This document shows positions 56,311-64,000 of a DNA stretch of 64,000 nucleotides, one piece after another. A program made the translations under genes and the position numbers. The notes under the pieces were generated by a model. It was not told the DNA's origin and searched no databases. It worked only from the letters and a program-made list of their open reading frames with translations. Source of the stretch: Flammeovirga sp. EKP202. Its GTDB lineage: Bacteria; Bacteroidota; Bacteroidia; Cytophagales; Flammeovirgaceae. The stretch covers positions 62,001 to 126,000 of the forward strand of contig NZ_JACVVP010000007.1 in the NCBI RefSeq assembly GCF_014534745.1, written 5' to 3'. The first letter of the stretch is position 1. The number at the start of each line of letters is the position of its first letter.

Positions 56311-56328
56311 TAAAGTTAGCAATCCTAA
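56311..56328 (-). promoter_or_regulatory. marR promoter -7 box overlapping operator-like site A
   Basis: On the minus strand TAACTTTA (56311-56318, close to TAnnTTTG) overlaps the site TTAGCAATCCTAA (56316-56328, plus-strand reading; one mismatch to TTAGGAATCCTAA). It lies about 35-50 bases upstream of the marR start and suits autorepression. Confidence 0.6.
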
Positions 56329-56338
56329 TTTTAATTTA

Positions 56339-56620
56339 CTAATTACATCCTTCCATCTCAATGATGAAATACCCTTTTTGAACAATTTCTTCCAACCATT
56401 CCGGTTTTAATGTTTCGATATGGCAAAGTTTGCATTGTTTAGCAGAAAGCGGCAACCCTTCTTGGCCTTTCATTTTCAAGTAGGCTTTACCATAATTATA
56501 AATGGTTTCGGTATTGCTGACTTCTACTGGAGCAATGATATCAAAATGCATGGTAGTACCGTCTTTTTTTGTAACATAAGTATCCCAAACATTGACATCT
56601 CTTTGTATTATTTCTTTCAT
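56339..56620 (-). CDS. DUF2024 family protein
   Basis: This small cytosolic protein of 93 residues matches DUF2024: VNVWDTYVTKKDGTTMHFDI at the start, and CKLCHIETLKPEWLEEIVQK near the end with a C-x-x-C-H motif. Function unknown. The CxxCH suggests metal binding or redox sensitivity. It lies 50 bases downstream of the 244-residue secreted protein gene and 60 bases upstream of marR, all in the same direction. Confidence 0.85.
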   Translation of the reverse strand: MKEIIQRDVNVWDTYVTKKDGTTMHFDIIAPVEVSNTETIYNYGKAYLKMKGQEGLPLSAKQCKLCHIETLKPEWLEEIVQKGYFIIEMEGCN

Positions 56621-56670
56621 TTATTAAGCTGTTTTTAGATTAGTACTTATTGTACTTGAAGAGGAAGTTG

Positions 56671-57405
56671 CTAATTTTCGATTACTGAATAAGGCAAAGA
56701 CAAATCACCCGACGCAATTGAATATACATTGTAAACTCCCAACATAGGATACTGAGCATTGGAAGCATTCACTTGCATATAAACCGTTACAGCATCAAAA
56801 TTAAATTGTGTTTTATTACTCATACGGTATGCTGGAACAACCACTTTTATAGCCTTCTCTTTATTAATTACGGGGTACCCTGGAGAGTCCATATACATTG
56901 GCATACCTGGATTGGTTGGAGGTAGAGTAACATTTTGATCATTTGGATTAAATTGTTTGACGGCCAAACCACCAAACACCCTAGTGTCTTTGGTTAACAC
57001 CACCCAGTGTGGATGCCAAACAACACCATCATTCACATAATTCCTATCGTTATTTTCATCCCACAATGGAGTATCATCAAAATCAGGGTGCGAGGTCAGC
57101 GCCAATGCCACTATACCTTCTGTATGACTAAAACCGACATCTTCAGGTGCTAATGTAGTAGGAAAAACATAACCCAATACTGGAGCACCATCCATCTGTC
57201 CATAAGGTTTTGGGGTAATATTTCCTGCCAAACCTTCAGTCTCAATTGTGAAAATGAGCTGATTTAATCGACTATCGAAAACCACACTTGTATTGGTGAT
57301 TTTAAAATTTGAAATATTCTTAAATGTTGGATCTTCATTTTTGCCCTGAGAAAATGCTGGTATGGTAAGAATGAAGATCAAGGATAAACTCAATAATTGT
57401 TTCAT
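56671..57405 (-). CDS. Secreted protein of unknown function, MarR-regulon member
   Basis: A signal peptide (residues 1-19, TIPAFSQ) is followed by a 225-residue beta-rich domain that I do not recognise. Motifs with many aromatic and Pro residues (VWHPHWVVLTKDTRVFGGLA, PTNPGMPMYMDSPGYPV) suggest a binding or enzyme-like extracellular domain. Two perfect operator-like palindromes lie in the 107-base upstream gap (57422-57434 and 57482-57494). The DUF2024 gene follows. Confidence 0.65.
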   Translation of the reverse strand: MKQLLSLSLIFILTIPAFSQGKNEDPTFKNISNFKITNTSVVFDSRLNQLIFTIETEGLAGNITPKPYGQMDGAPVLGYVFPTTLAPEDVGFSHTEGIVALALTSHPDFDDTPLWDENNDRNYVNDGVVWHPHWVVLTKDTRVFGGLAVKQFNPNDQNVTLPPTNPGMPMYMDSPGYPVINKEKAIKVVVPAYRMSNKTQFNFDAVTVYMQVNASNAQYPMLGVYNVYSIASGDLSLPYSVIEN

Positions 57406-57421
57406 GATGTTTAAATTAATA

Positions 57422-57434
57422 TTAGGAATCCTAA
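57422..57434. promoter_or_regulatory. Operator-like palindrome B (TTAGGAATCCTAA)
   Basis: A perfect 13-base palindrome 17 bases upstream of the start of the secreted protein gene. Its minus-strand context AAGTTAGGAATCCTAATATT is nearly identical to sites A, C and D. Confidence 0.65.
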
Positions 57435-57481
57435 CTTATTGCATTAAAAAATAAATCATAAGATTTATCTGTGTTTTTAAA

Positions 57482-57494
57482 TTAGGATTCCTAA
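57482..57494. promoter_or_regulatory. Operator-like palindrome C (TTAGGATTCCTAA)
   Basis: A perfect 13-base palindrome lying 60 bases from site B, in the same intergenic gap. A spacing near six helical turns would place both sites on one DNA face. Confidence 0.65.
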
Positions 57495-57512
57495 CTTTTT
57501 AAGTGAAATAAA

Positions 57513-57746
57513 TTAAAATTTCAAATCAGCTAAAGATGCCCCAAAATTGATATGCAGTGCATTACCATTAGGTGTTACTAAAGCAGGAACTGATTTCACA
57601 CCGGCTTTTTCAGCTTCTTCAATTCTACTACTTTTTTCACCTAGATGAACTACTTCTACCTTTTCTGTTCCAATCAGATGGATAAGGTCTTGTTCTGCAC
57701 TTACACAAACTGGACAGCCTGCATGATAAAAAATTGATTTACTCAT
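57513..57746 (-). CDS. Glutaredoxin/thioredoxin-like small redox protein
   Basis: A 77-residue thioredoxin-fold protein. The active site is the CPVC motif (Cys11 and Cys14 in HAGCPVCVSAEQDL). The cis-Pro region is VKSVPALVTPNG. No signal peptide, so it acts in the cytosol on disulfides. The promoter shows a -7 element at 57786-57793 with operator-like site D in the spacer, so MarR control is likely. Confidence 0.85.
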   Translation of the reverse strand: MSKSIFYHAGCPVCVSAEQDLIHLIGTEKVEVVHLGEKSSRIEEAEKAGVKSVPALVTPNGNALHINFGASLADLKF

Positions 57747-57785
57747 TTTAATAAAAGTTTAGAGTGTTGAGCAATAGTGCTGACA

Positions 57786-57807
57786 CAAATATAATAAGGA
57801 TTCCTAA
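57786..57807 (-). promoter_or_regulatory. Promoter -7 and operator-like site D of the glutaredoxin-like gene
   Basis: On the minus strand the -7 element TATATTTG occupies 57786-57793. Site D (TAAGGATTCCTAA in plus-strand reading, 57795-57807, one mismatch) fills the spacer between -33 and -7. This is a strong repressor position. Confidence 0.65.
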
Positions 57808-58440
57808 CTATAAAAATAATTTACACAAAAATTATTTTTTTATTATACTCACTTCGAAAGAAATGCTTTATTCTTTCTTAGTCTCAAGAAGAAAATGTTG
57901 AATTTAATAGCAAATGACGAGAAATCATTTTTGATGCATTTTGAATGAAATTCTGAAATGAAGGTAAGTTTAATATAAAAAGTATTTCTATTTCGAAATT
58001 TGATTCTAGTTTTTAAATTAAAAAGAAATTAGAGCAGGTACGCTGTAAACTAAGTTTCCTTTATTTACAATATTTAGAAATCAGGAGATTTCTGATGATC
58101 TGAAGGACACAAATGACGCTAACACTTAACATTCGCACCATTAAGCTTTTTACCTTTTTAGTTTGGTAGTACTCCCCCGGCATTGAAGGGAAAAGCGTTA
58201 AGAATTTCATGAATTGAGCCGTTAAAAATGATTTTCTTGTTTGAGCAAAGCGAGTTTAAAATCATTTAGGCGAGAGGAATGAAATTTAGCTTTTGACTTC
58301 TAAGCCTAGATTTTTTGCTTCGTTTTTCATCAATGGAAAAATGAAGAAGAAAGAAGTTTGAAAGTAGGATTTAAAAGCCTGCAGAAGAATTGATTAGAAG
58401 TATGTGGTAATTTAGTTTACAATGCCGTTAGTTTTGATTC

Positions 58441-58475
58441 ATCATTAGTCCACATTTGAAGGGTGGACTAATGAT
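58441..58475. repeat. Strong inverted repeat with 13-base arms
   Basis: Arms ATCATTAGTCCAC and GTGGACTAATGAT are perfect complements around a 9-base loop. No T-run follows, so it is not a typical terminator. It is the strongest hairpin in this non-coding stretch. Confidence 0.7.
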
Positions 58476-58532
58476 TAGGTATAAATTCATAGTAAAGCCC
58501 ATTAAAAAACAGAGGCTTTGCGATTTCAGAAT

Positions 58533-58874
58533 TTACTCTCCTTTATTTTTTGTTTCATGTACATGATCAGACAAACGCTTACACATTGCATGAATCTCTT
58601 GTGCCATTTTCTCATCTCCAGTAGCATTGAAGATGTTTTGAGCAATACCTCCCATGGTGTCAATGTAGAAAAACTTCATCTCATCCACAGTCATTTCTTT
58701 ACCCCACAAACCAATACGTAGTGTTTCTTTACGTTCGTGATCCCATATATTTAAATCAAAAGCACGCGTTTCTTGAAGACCCGCTTGATCAGAATCGTCT
58801 GCTTTCCAGAAAATTTTCTCTGGAACATTGTTTTCATCCAATTCTACCTTTACTCTGATGTTAGACTCTTTCAT
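58533..58874 (-). CDS. gldC: Gliding motility protein GldC
   Basis: GldC belongs to the proteins needed for efficient gliding motility of Bacteroidota, a trait linked with type IX secretion. The family blocks are NIRVKVELDENNVPEKIFWK, FDLNIWDHERKETLRIGLWG, and KEMTVDEMKFFYIDTMGGIA. Length is 113 residues, cytosolic, no signal peptide. In Flavobacterium gldC follows gldB; no gldB is seen here. Confidence 0.92.
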   Translation of the reverse strand: MKESNIRVKVELDENNVPEKIFWKADDSDQAGLQETRAFDLNIWDHERKETLRIGLWGKEMTVDEMKFFYIDTMGGIAQNIFNATGDEKMAQEIHAMCKRLSDHVHETKNKGE

Positions 58875-58970
58875 TATTAAAAAATATAACTTGAAGTGAT
58901 TTTTATTATCCTACAAAGTTGCATATTTTAAAGGAGAATTTGTAATGTTTTCCATGAATTAAGCCTAATT

Positions 58971-59267
58971 ATGTTACATCGATTTGTAAGATTGTCGTTT
59001 AAACAAGAATGTATAGAGGAATTTCAAAATTTGTTCCATGATGTTAAAGAAAAAATTGAAAATTTTGACGGTTGTCAATCCGTAGAACTTCTACAAGATG
59101 CGGAGGCAAAAAATCAATTTATGACATTTAGTATTTGGGAAAATGAAAAAGCCTTAGAAGCATATCGTCAATCTGAGTTTTTCCAAAGTACATGGAAGAA
59201 AACTAAATTAATGTTCAACGATAAACCTAAGGCTTTTTCTATGTATAAGGCAGGAATAAAAGAGTAA
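58971..59267 (+). CDS. Antibiotic biosynthesis monooxygenase (ABM) family protein
   Basis: A ferredoxin-like alpha+beta barrel protein of 98 residues. The pattern MLHRFVRLSFKQECIEEFQN, the FDGCQSVELLQDAEAKNQFM segment and FSIWENEKALEAYRQSEFF are typical of ABM-domain proteins (YgiN-like), which act as small oxygenases or haem-degrading enzymes. Substrate unknown; it should be dimeric and cytosolic. It is convergent with queD with 5 bases between the stop codons. Confidence 0.88.
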   Translation: MLHRFVRLSFKQECIEEFQNLFHDVKEKIENFDGCQSVELLQDAEAKNQFMTFSIWENEKALEAYRQSEFFQSTWKKTKLMFNDKPKAFSMYKAGIKE

Positions 59268-59272
59268 TTCTT

Positions 59273-59629
59273 CTATTCTCCTAAATATTCTGTACCAGCA
59301 TCTGGAGTTTCGAAAATCACAACTTTATACAAAGCAGGAAGTTCTTTTTTGATTTTGTTCCAAACCCACATTGAAATCACTTCTGAAGTTGGGTTTTCTA
59401 AACCTTCCACTTCATTTAAAAAGTTATGATCTAACACTTTGTAAATAGGATTTACAACAGTATCGATTTCATGAAAATCAATCACCCACTCATACGGGTA
59501 AACTAATTCTCCATCAAAATGAAGTTCCATTTTCCATGAGTGGCCATGAATTCTTCTACACGGGTGTCCCTCAGGCATTTGAGGTAAGAAATGTGCAGCT
59601 TCGAATGTATATGATTTGAATATTTTCAT
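59273..59629 (-). CDS. queD: 6-carboxytetrahydropterin synthase
   Basis: QueD makes 6-carboxytetrahydropterin from dihydroneopterin triphosphate for queuosine. Zinc ligands are His13 (YTFEAAHFL), His28 and His30 (RRIHGHSW); the catalytic Cys24 stands before them in GHPCRRIHGH. WVIDFHEIDTVVNPI and LDHNFLNEV complete the family pattern. Length is 118 residues. It follows holA by 54 bases in which a -7 element lies. A second member of the family is at 33359-33778. Confidence 0.93.
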   Translation of the reverse strand: MKIFKSYTFEAAHFLPQMPEGHPCRRIHGHSWKMELHFDGELVYPYEWVIDFHEIDTVVNPIYKVLDHNFLNEVEGLENPTSEVISMWVWNKIKKELPALYKVVIFETPDAGTEYLGE

Positions 59630-59659
59630 CCTTACGTATTAATTCTAATAAAAATCACG

Positions 59660-59667
59660 CAAAGATA
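59660..59667 (-). promoter_or_regulatory. Promoter -7 element of queD
   Basis: On the minus strand TATCTTTG matches TAnnTTTG, 31 bases before the start codon and inside the gap to holA. Confidence 0.45.
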
Positions 59668-59683
59668 AATGATATGTAATTAC

Positions 59684-60706
59684 CTAATGGAGGATTTTAA
59701 ACACCAATTCTTTAAGATTTTCGTCATCAGAAAGTGACGCTCTTATTCCTTTGGCCTTTAAATCGGCTTCTTGGAGATGTTCTATAATTTGTAAAACTTT
59801 ATTGTAAGAGAAATTACTAACAGCTAATCGGTAATCTTTAATAAAATAAGGGTTAACGCTTAATATTTTAGCTAATTCTTGATCGCCCTTGCTGAAGTTC
59901 TCATGAAGCATTAATAGTTTTGAAAAATAAGCATATAAAGTACCCACAACTACCACAAAAGGATTACTCTTAGGATTGTCATTGAAATACATTACAATTC
60001 TATTTGCTTTCAAGATATCTTTAGTCCCTAAAGCATTTTGTAATTCAAAAACATTATACTCTCTACTAATACCAATATGCTTTGCAATTAACGCTTCTGT
60101 AATTTCAGTAGCTTCTTTATTATAATTGAGCATGAGTTTTTCCAGTTCATTTGTAATACGAACTAGATCATTACCAATATATTCAGTGATTAGGTTTACA
60201 GCACGATCTTTAATTTTGTACCCTTCAGATCTACAGTATTGTTTTACCCAAGAAGGAACCTTATTGTCATACATTTTTTTCGCATCCAGAAAAACAGCGT
60301 TTTTCTCAATGGTTTTCTTTACTGGTGTACGACCATCTAATTTTTTATTCTTTAACGCAATGACCAATACTGTTGAAGGCACTGGATTTTCAGCATATTT
60401 ATTTAGAATTTCTAAACTTGCTTTTCTTGCTAAATCCGGCAGGTCTTGTCCTTCTTTTACAATAATCACCTGACGCATGGCCATCATAGGAAACCTTCTC
60501 GCACTCTCTAAAACTTGTGTTAGAGTAGTATCCTTACCATACAATACAGTTTGATTAAAACTTTTCTCCGCATCTGTTAGTGCATTTTTTTCTATATAAG
60601 CAGTAATTTGATCAATAAAAAAAGGCTCATCCCCCTGTAAAAAATACAAAGGTGAAAACTTGCCAGCTTTCATTTCTGTCATTATAGAATCTGCCGAAAA
60701 TGCCAT
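59684..60706 (-). CDS. holA: DNA polymerase III subunit delta
   Basis: HolA is the delta subunit of the clamp loader, which opens the beta sliding clamp. The N-terminal part reads SPLYFLQGDEPFFIDQITAY, the usual HolA start. Then come TVLVIALKNKKLDGRTPVKK and the AAA+-like middle with LVRITNELEKLMLNY. The C-terminal collar domain includes LRASLSDDE-type sequence (KGIRASLSDDENLKELVFKI). Length is 340 residues. It is preceded by a lipoprotein gene at a distance of 98 bases. Confidence 0.93.
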   Translation of the reverse strand: MAFSADSIMTEMKAGKFSPLYFLQGDEPFFIDQITAYIEKNALTDAEKSFNQTVLYGKDTTLTQVLESARRFPMMAMRQVIIVKEGQDLPDLARKASLEILNKYAENPVPSTVLVIALKNKKLDGRTPVKKTIEKNAVFLDAKKMYDNKVPSWVKQYCRSEGYKIKDRAVNLITEYIGNDLVRITNELEKLMLNYNKEATEITEALIAKHIGISREYNVFELQNALGTKDILKANRIVMYFNDNPKSNPFVVVVGTLYAYFSKLLMLHENFSKGDQELAKILSVNPYFIKDYRLAVSNFSYNKVLQIIEHLQEADLKAKGIRASLSDDENLKELVFKILH

Positions 60707-60804
60707 AAATTTTGAATGGTACGTGTTTTAGAAAAAATTGGACTGCAATTTAGAGTTTGTAATCCAAAAAGAAAAAAGTATTAAGGGGTATTCATAAAAG
60801 AATA

Positions 60805-61785
60805 TTAGTCAACGGTCTTATCTATGCCATATCCTATTATTTTTTGCCTCACCGCAGTACCAATCTCTCTGTATCCATCAAACTCACTTGGGTTAATCAT
60901 TCTCACTGTGATGACTTCTCCTTCTTCCCAATCTACAATTGGAGGATTAGCTGAATTCTCCCATCTTAATATCCACTGGGAAACACCAGCAGAATCCAAT
61001 CCAAATAAGGGGTTACTTTCACAATCATCTTGCTCAAAGAAAGGATTATCTACTCTTTCTCCATTGCCTAAAGTGATAATTTGCTTATTTCGATTATCGC
61101 CACAATAAGGATTACCTGCAAGTGATGGTTGAGAAGTAGTAAACTCGTAATACCTCTTCGAAATATTGCTATAATCAATACCAATCAAACCTATATCTCT
61201 TTGATAAATTGCTCTCCTTGTTTCTTCTGAATTAGTAAGTGCATTAGTATTATTGACTTCAAGAATAACTGCTGTGTTTTCAAAAGTTTGCCCATCAAAA
61301 GTATAATTTCTTCCTACCGTTTCGATTTCATATCTAATATCAACCCCTCCTGGCGTAATTGCACCTAAACCATTATAGGTATTTTGATTGAACCTTTGTC
61401 CCTCTACAAGTGGGTTGGTTAATTTTAAAAAAGGAATTGCGTTTTCATATCGTATGATATGGTTGTCTCTGTAAACCACAGCCCAAACAGAATCCAAAAC
61501 CCAATCCATTTCTTCACTATCTCTTACATAGCGGTGTAATGGGTAATTTTGCCCACCAAAACCATCATCATATGGCTTACCCATTATTTCTCTCAATTGA
61601 AAGGATGTTGTACTATTCTCATCACTGGTTAAATCAATACTATCTACTTGATAGTGAATATACCAACCTTCTTCAATTGGGTAATACACTGTTCCAGACT
61701 GATAATTTGGATCTGTAATTGTCTCATTACAGGCTTGAATAAAAAATGTGATTAGAAAAAAATAAAGGGTCTCTTTTAATTTCAT
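60805..61785 (-). CDS. Lipoprotein of unknown function
   Basis: A signal segment ends at Cys19 (FFIQACNETI), a lipobox with Gln at position -2. The rest is beta-rich and Asn/Tyr/Asp-rich, with GTVYYPIEEGWYIHYQVDSI near the start. I do not recognise a family; similar lipoproteins with a 'YPL..G..W.Y.VD.I' start are common in Cytophagales (recollection). Length is 326 residues, likely outer-membrane anchored. It stands alone between the holA and ctaD genes. Confidence 0.7.
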   Translation of the reverse strand: MKLKETLYFFLITFFIQACNETITDPNYQSGTVYYPIEEGWYIHYQVDSIDLTSDENSTTSFQLREIMGKPYDDGFGGQNYPLHRYVRDSEEMDWVLDSVWAVVYRDNHIIRYENAIPFLKLTNPLVEGQRFNQNTYNGLGAITPGGVDIRYEIETVGRNYTFDGQTFENTAVILEVNNTNALTNSEETRRAIYQRDIGLIGIDYSNISKRYYEFTTSQPSLAGNPYCGDNRNKQIITLGNGERVDNPFFEQDDCESNPLFGLDSAGVSQWILRWENSANPPIVDWEEGEVITVRMINPSEFDGYREIGTAVRQKIIGYGIDKTVD

Positions 61786-61850
61786 AATGATTCTGCTGTT
61801 CTACTATGCAAGATATAAAATTCAGCTATTTCTTAATCACTTCAAGTATA

Positions 61851-61885
61851 AAAAAAGGGTATAGACTTAAAGTCTATACCCCGGA
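61851..61885 (-). terminator. Terminator of the ctaD gene
   Basis: Arms GGGTATAGACT and AGTCTATACCC form a near-perfect 11-12 base stem with a tiny loop. A7 on the left gives a U-run on the minus strand. It lies 42 bases after the ctaD stop codon. Confidence 0.85.
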
Positions 61886-61926
61886 TACTTTCTGATAAAA
61901 GTATATCTATAAATAGATTTCGTTGC

Positions 61927-63819
61927 TTAGATGAAAGGATTCTTTTCTCTCTCCTCACCTAATTGTTCGAATTTCTCGTCTAATTCAACCAAGATCTTCT
62001 CCTCTGGTGTGTTAGAATGCTCTGTTTTAGCAAGTGGCACGTTTTGAGGAATAAAGTCTGTAAATCCATCTTTTTCAGCATCTGGCTTAGAGTAATCATA
62101 AGGCCAACGATAAACGATTGGTAAAGCACCTGGCCAGTTACCGTGACCTGGTTTTCTTGGAGTTGTCCACTCTAATGTAGTTGAATTCCAAGGGTTCAAT
62201 GGTGCTAATCTACCTCTGAACATACTCCAGAAGAAGTTGAATACAAAGATAAACTGTGCTGTCACTGTTAAGATCGCAGCAATAGAGATGAATGTATTCA
62301 AGTCTGTAAAAGTAGAGAATGCATCAAAGTTTGTGAATGAGTAGTATCTTCTTGGGAAACCAGCAATACCGATGTAGTGCATTGGGAAGAATACCATGTA
62401 AGCACCGATGAAAGTTAACCAGAAGTGAACGTAACCCATCGCACTGTTCATCATTCTACCAAACATTTTTGGATACCAGTGATATACACCTGCCATCATA
62501 CCGAAGAATGCAGCAGAACCCATTACTAAGTGGAAGTGAGCTACTACGAAGTAAGTATCGTGTAATTGAATATCCAATGCCGAGTTACCAAGGATAATAC
62601 CTGTAACACCACCGGAGATAAACAATGAAACTAGACCAATTGAGAACAACATTGCAGGTGTAAAGATGATATTACCTCTGAATAATGTTGTAATGTAGTT
62701 AAATGCTTTTACTGCTGAAGGTACCGCAATGATCAATGTCAAGAACATGAAAATTGTTCCTAAGAACGGGTTCATACCTGAAACGAACATGTGGTGAGCC
62801 CATACGATAAATGAAAGGAATGCAATACCTAACATTGAACCGATCATCGCTCTGTAACCGAAGATAGGCTTTCTTGAGTTTGTAGAAATTACCTCTGAAG
62901 TTAAACCTAAAGCTGGTAATAATACGATATATACCTCTGGGTGACCTAAGAACCAGAATAAGTGCTGGAATAAGATAGGGCTACCACCTGAGTGCTCTAA
63001 TAATTCACCTTGAATATAGATATCTGACAAGTAGAATGAAGTGCCAAAGCTACGGTCAAATACTAATAATAATGCTGCTGCAAATAATACAGGGAATGAT
63101 AATGTACCAATAATCGCTGTAATGAAGAATGACCAAATAGTAAGTGGCATCTTAGCGAATGACATACCTGCAGTTCTTAAGTTGATCACTGTTGAGATGT
63201 AGTTGATCGAACCTAAAAGTGAAGATGCAATAAAGAATACCATTGATACTAACCATAAAGTCATACCAATACCAGACCCTGAAACTGCTTGTGGCAATGC
63301 TGATAATGGAGGATAAATTACCCAACCACCTGAAGCAGGACCAGTAGAAGCAAATAATGAGATAAACATGATTACTGAAGCTACAAAGAACAACCAGTAA
63401 GAAAGCATGTTCATAAAACCTGATGCCATATCTCTTGCTCCAATCTGTAAAGGAATCAAGAAATTGGAGAAAGTACCACTCAAACCTGCTGTCAATACAA
63501 AGAATACCATAATGGTACCGTGCATTGTTACTGCTGCAAGGTAGAATGTTGTATCCATTTTACCACTTTCAGTAATCCAGTCACCTAAGATTGGTCTTAA
63601 CCACTCTAAGTTAGCTTCTGGAAAACCTAATTGAATACGGAATAAAAGTGATAAACCACCACCGATGATTGCCCAGAAAATACCAGAAATCAAATATTGC
63701 TTTGCAATAACCTTGTGATCAAATGAAAACACATAGTTGGTAATAAAGTTACCATGGTGCTCATGATCATCGTGCGAGTGAACGTCTTTATTTTCTACGT
63801 CTAATGCTACACTTGACAT
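61927..63819 (-). CDS. ctaD: Cytochrome c oxidase subunit I
   Basis: CtaD is the catalytic haem-copper subunit of a terminal oxidase in the inner membrane. Twelve or more helices are visible. Key motifs are FWFLGHPEVYIVLLPALG (CuB His and cross-linked Tyr), IVWAHHMFVSGM with the CuB His pair, and DTYFVVAHFHLVMGS with the haem ligands. MHGTIMVFFVLTAGLSGTFS carries an N-terminal haem His. The His-rich N-terminus is HSHDDHEHHGN. Length is 630 residues. coxB lies 41 bases upstream in the same operon. Confidence 0.97.
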   Translation of the reverse strand: MSSVALDVENKDVHSHDDHEHHGNFITNYVFSFDHKVIAKQYLISGIFWAIIGGGLSLLFRIQLGFPEANLEWLRPILGDWITESGKMDTTFYLAAVTMHGTIMVFFVLTAGLSGTFSNFLIPLQIGARDMASGFMNMLSYWLFFVASVIMFISLFASTGPASGGWVIYPPLSALPQAVSGSGIGMTLWLVSMVFFIASSLLGSINYISTVINLRTAGMSFAKMPLTIWSFFITAIIGTLSFPVLFAAALLLVFDRSFGTSFYLSDIYIQGELLEHSGGSPILFQHLFWFLGHPEVYIVLLPALGLTSEVISTNSRKPIFGYRAMIGSMLGIAFLSFIVWAHHMFVSGMNPFLGTIFMFLTLIIAVPSAVKAFNYITTLFRGNIIFTPAMLFSIGLVSLFISGGVTGIILGNSALDIQLHDTYFVVAHFHLVMGSAAFFGMMAGVYHWYPKMFGRMMNSAMGYVHFWLTFIGAYMVFFPMHYIGIAGFPRRYYSFTNFDAFSTFTDLNTFISIAAILTVTAQFIFVFNFFWSMFRGRLAPLNPWNSTTLEWTTPRKPGHGNWPGALPIVYRWPYDYSKPDAEKDGFTDFIPQNVPLAKTEHSNTPEEKILVELDEKFEQLGEEREKNPFI

Positions 63820-63860
63820 GTTATCTATCTTTTTTGAGTTTGAATCTAAATTGAAAAGGA

Positions 63861-64000
63861 TTAATGAGACTTAGCTACTGAAGCTGTTTTCGCTTTCTTT
63901 GCTTCCCATTGTGATAAGTAGTCTGGATTTTTCTCCAACCATGGCTTCTGCTTCATTAACCACTCATCATACTCTTCTTGAGTAACAACTTTCACTAATT
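63861..64000 (-). CDS. coxB: Cytochrome c oxidase subunit II, C-terminal end
   Basis: The window ends inside this gene; only the last 45 codons or so are present. The translated end reads VKVVTQEEYDEWLMKQKPW and closes with EAKKAKTASVAKSH, which matches the tail of CoxB after its CuA domain (VVS-QEEF-like block). The stop codon is at 63861-63863. It lies directly upstream of ctaD (41 bases) and is part of the same oxidase operon. Confidence 0.85.
   Translation of the reverse strand, partial: LVKVVTQEEYDEWLMKQKPWLEKNPDYLSQWEAKKAKTASVAKSH

Larger units (their letters stand above)
57747..58532. other. Long structured intergenic region upstream of the glutaredoxin-like gene
   Basis: A 786-base stretch with no credible gene. 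It contains the MarR-type site D and promoter, then several hairpins: 58076-58093 (AGAAATC / GATTTCT), 58226-58267 (AAATGATTTT / AAAATCATTT), 58318-58346 (CTTCGTTTTT / AAAAATGAAG) and 58441-58475 (13-base arms). At 58494-58519 a weak hairpin AAAGCC / GGCTTT may end gldC. Base composition in 58100-58300 is less AT-rich than neighbouring spacers. Confidence 0.6.

Overview
The window looks like core chromosome of a low-GC, gliding Bacteroidota bacterium, most likely Cytophagales and Flammeovirga-like (inference). Direct signs are gliding protein GldC, a PorV/PorQ-type outer-membrane protein, Bacteroidota-restricted families (DUF4270, DUF4290, DUF4292, DUF3467), many signal peptides ending in AQ/SQ or lipobox Cys, few Shine-Dalgarno sequences, and promoters with the Bacteroidota -7 element TAnnTTTG in front of several housekeeping genes. 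I found no tRNA, rRNA, CRISPR array, intact insertion sequence or prophage.

Layout. 1-5.5 kb: the tail of a Ca2+/cation antiporter faces a DUF4270-glmS-DUF4290 operon, followed by a short glycogen-synthase-like protein that is divergent from panC. 6.5-10 kb: hemL, a small zinc-ribbon-like membrane protein and a secreted subtilase form one unit. 10-12 kb: a TetR-like protein coupled to an ABC1/UbiB kinase. 12-21 kb: a cyclophilin-like gene, then nuoK-L-M-N (the membrane arm of complex I), then a very large hybrid sensor kinase in the same direction with short gaps. 21-29 kb: OmpR-type regulator, NdpA-like nucleoid protein, DUF3467, CsaA, TruA, a GNAT, YhdH-type oxidoreductase and SixA-like phosphatase. 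29-36 kb: a PorV-like / TPR / TPR-PD40 surface cluster, a eukaryote-like pterin synthase (PTPS), lpxB and a DUF4292 lipoprotein. 36-45 kb: valS, a 1259-residue secreted caspase-propeller-TPR-WG protein, a small secreted protein and a D-2-hydroxyacid dehydrogenase. 45-54 kb: two leucine-rich-repeat genes around a DCC thiol protein, a long PurF-like enzyme, yidC, pyrG and DUF72. 55-58 kb: a MarR regulator with a four-Cys tail, DUF2024, a secreted protein and a glutaredoxin-like protein, tied together by repeated copies of an operator-like palindrome. 58-64 kb: an unusual structured non-coding stretch, gldC, an ABM monooxygenase, queD, holA, a lipoprotein and the genes for cytochrome c oxidase subunits I and II.

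How it fits together. Most of the window is housekeeping: cell-wall and lipid A precursors (glmS, lpxB), haem (hemL), pantothenate (panC), pyrimidine and purine synthesis (pyrG, PurF-like), translation (valS, truA), replication (holA), membrane insertion (yidC) and the respiratory chain (nuoKLMN, coxB/ctaD). The least explained parts are the MarR regulon, the secreted caspase-like protein, the sensor kinase placed behind the complex I genes, the degenerate glycogen synthase, the PTPS/QueD pair, and palindrome-rich intergenic DNA at 25.5, 28.4, 35.2 and 58.1-58.5 kb.
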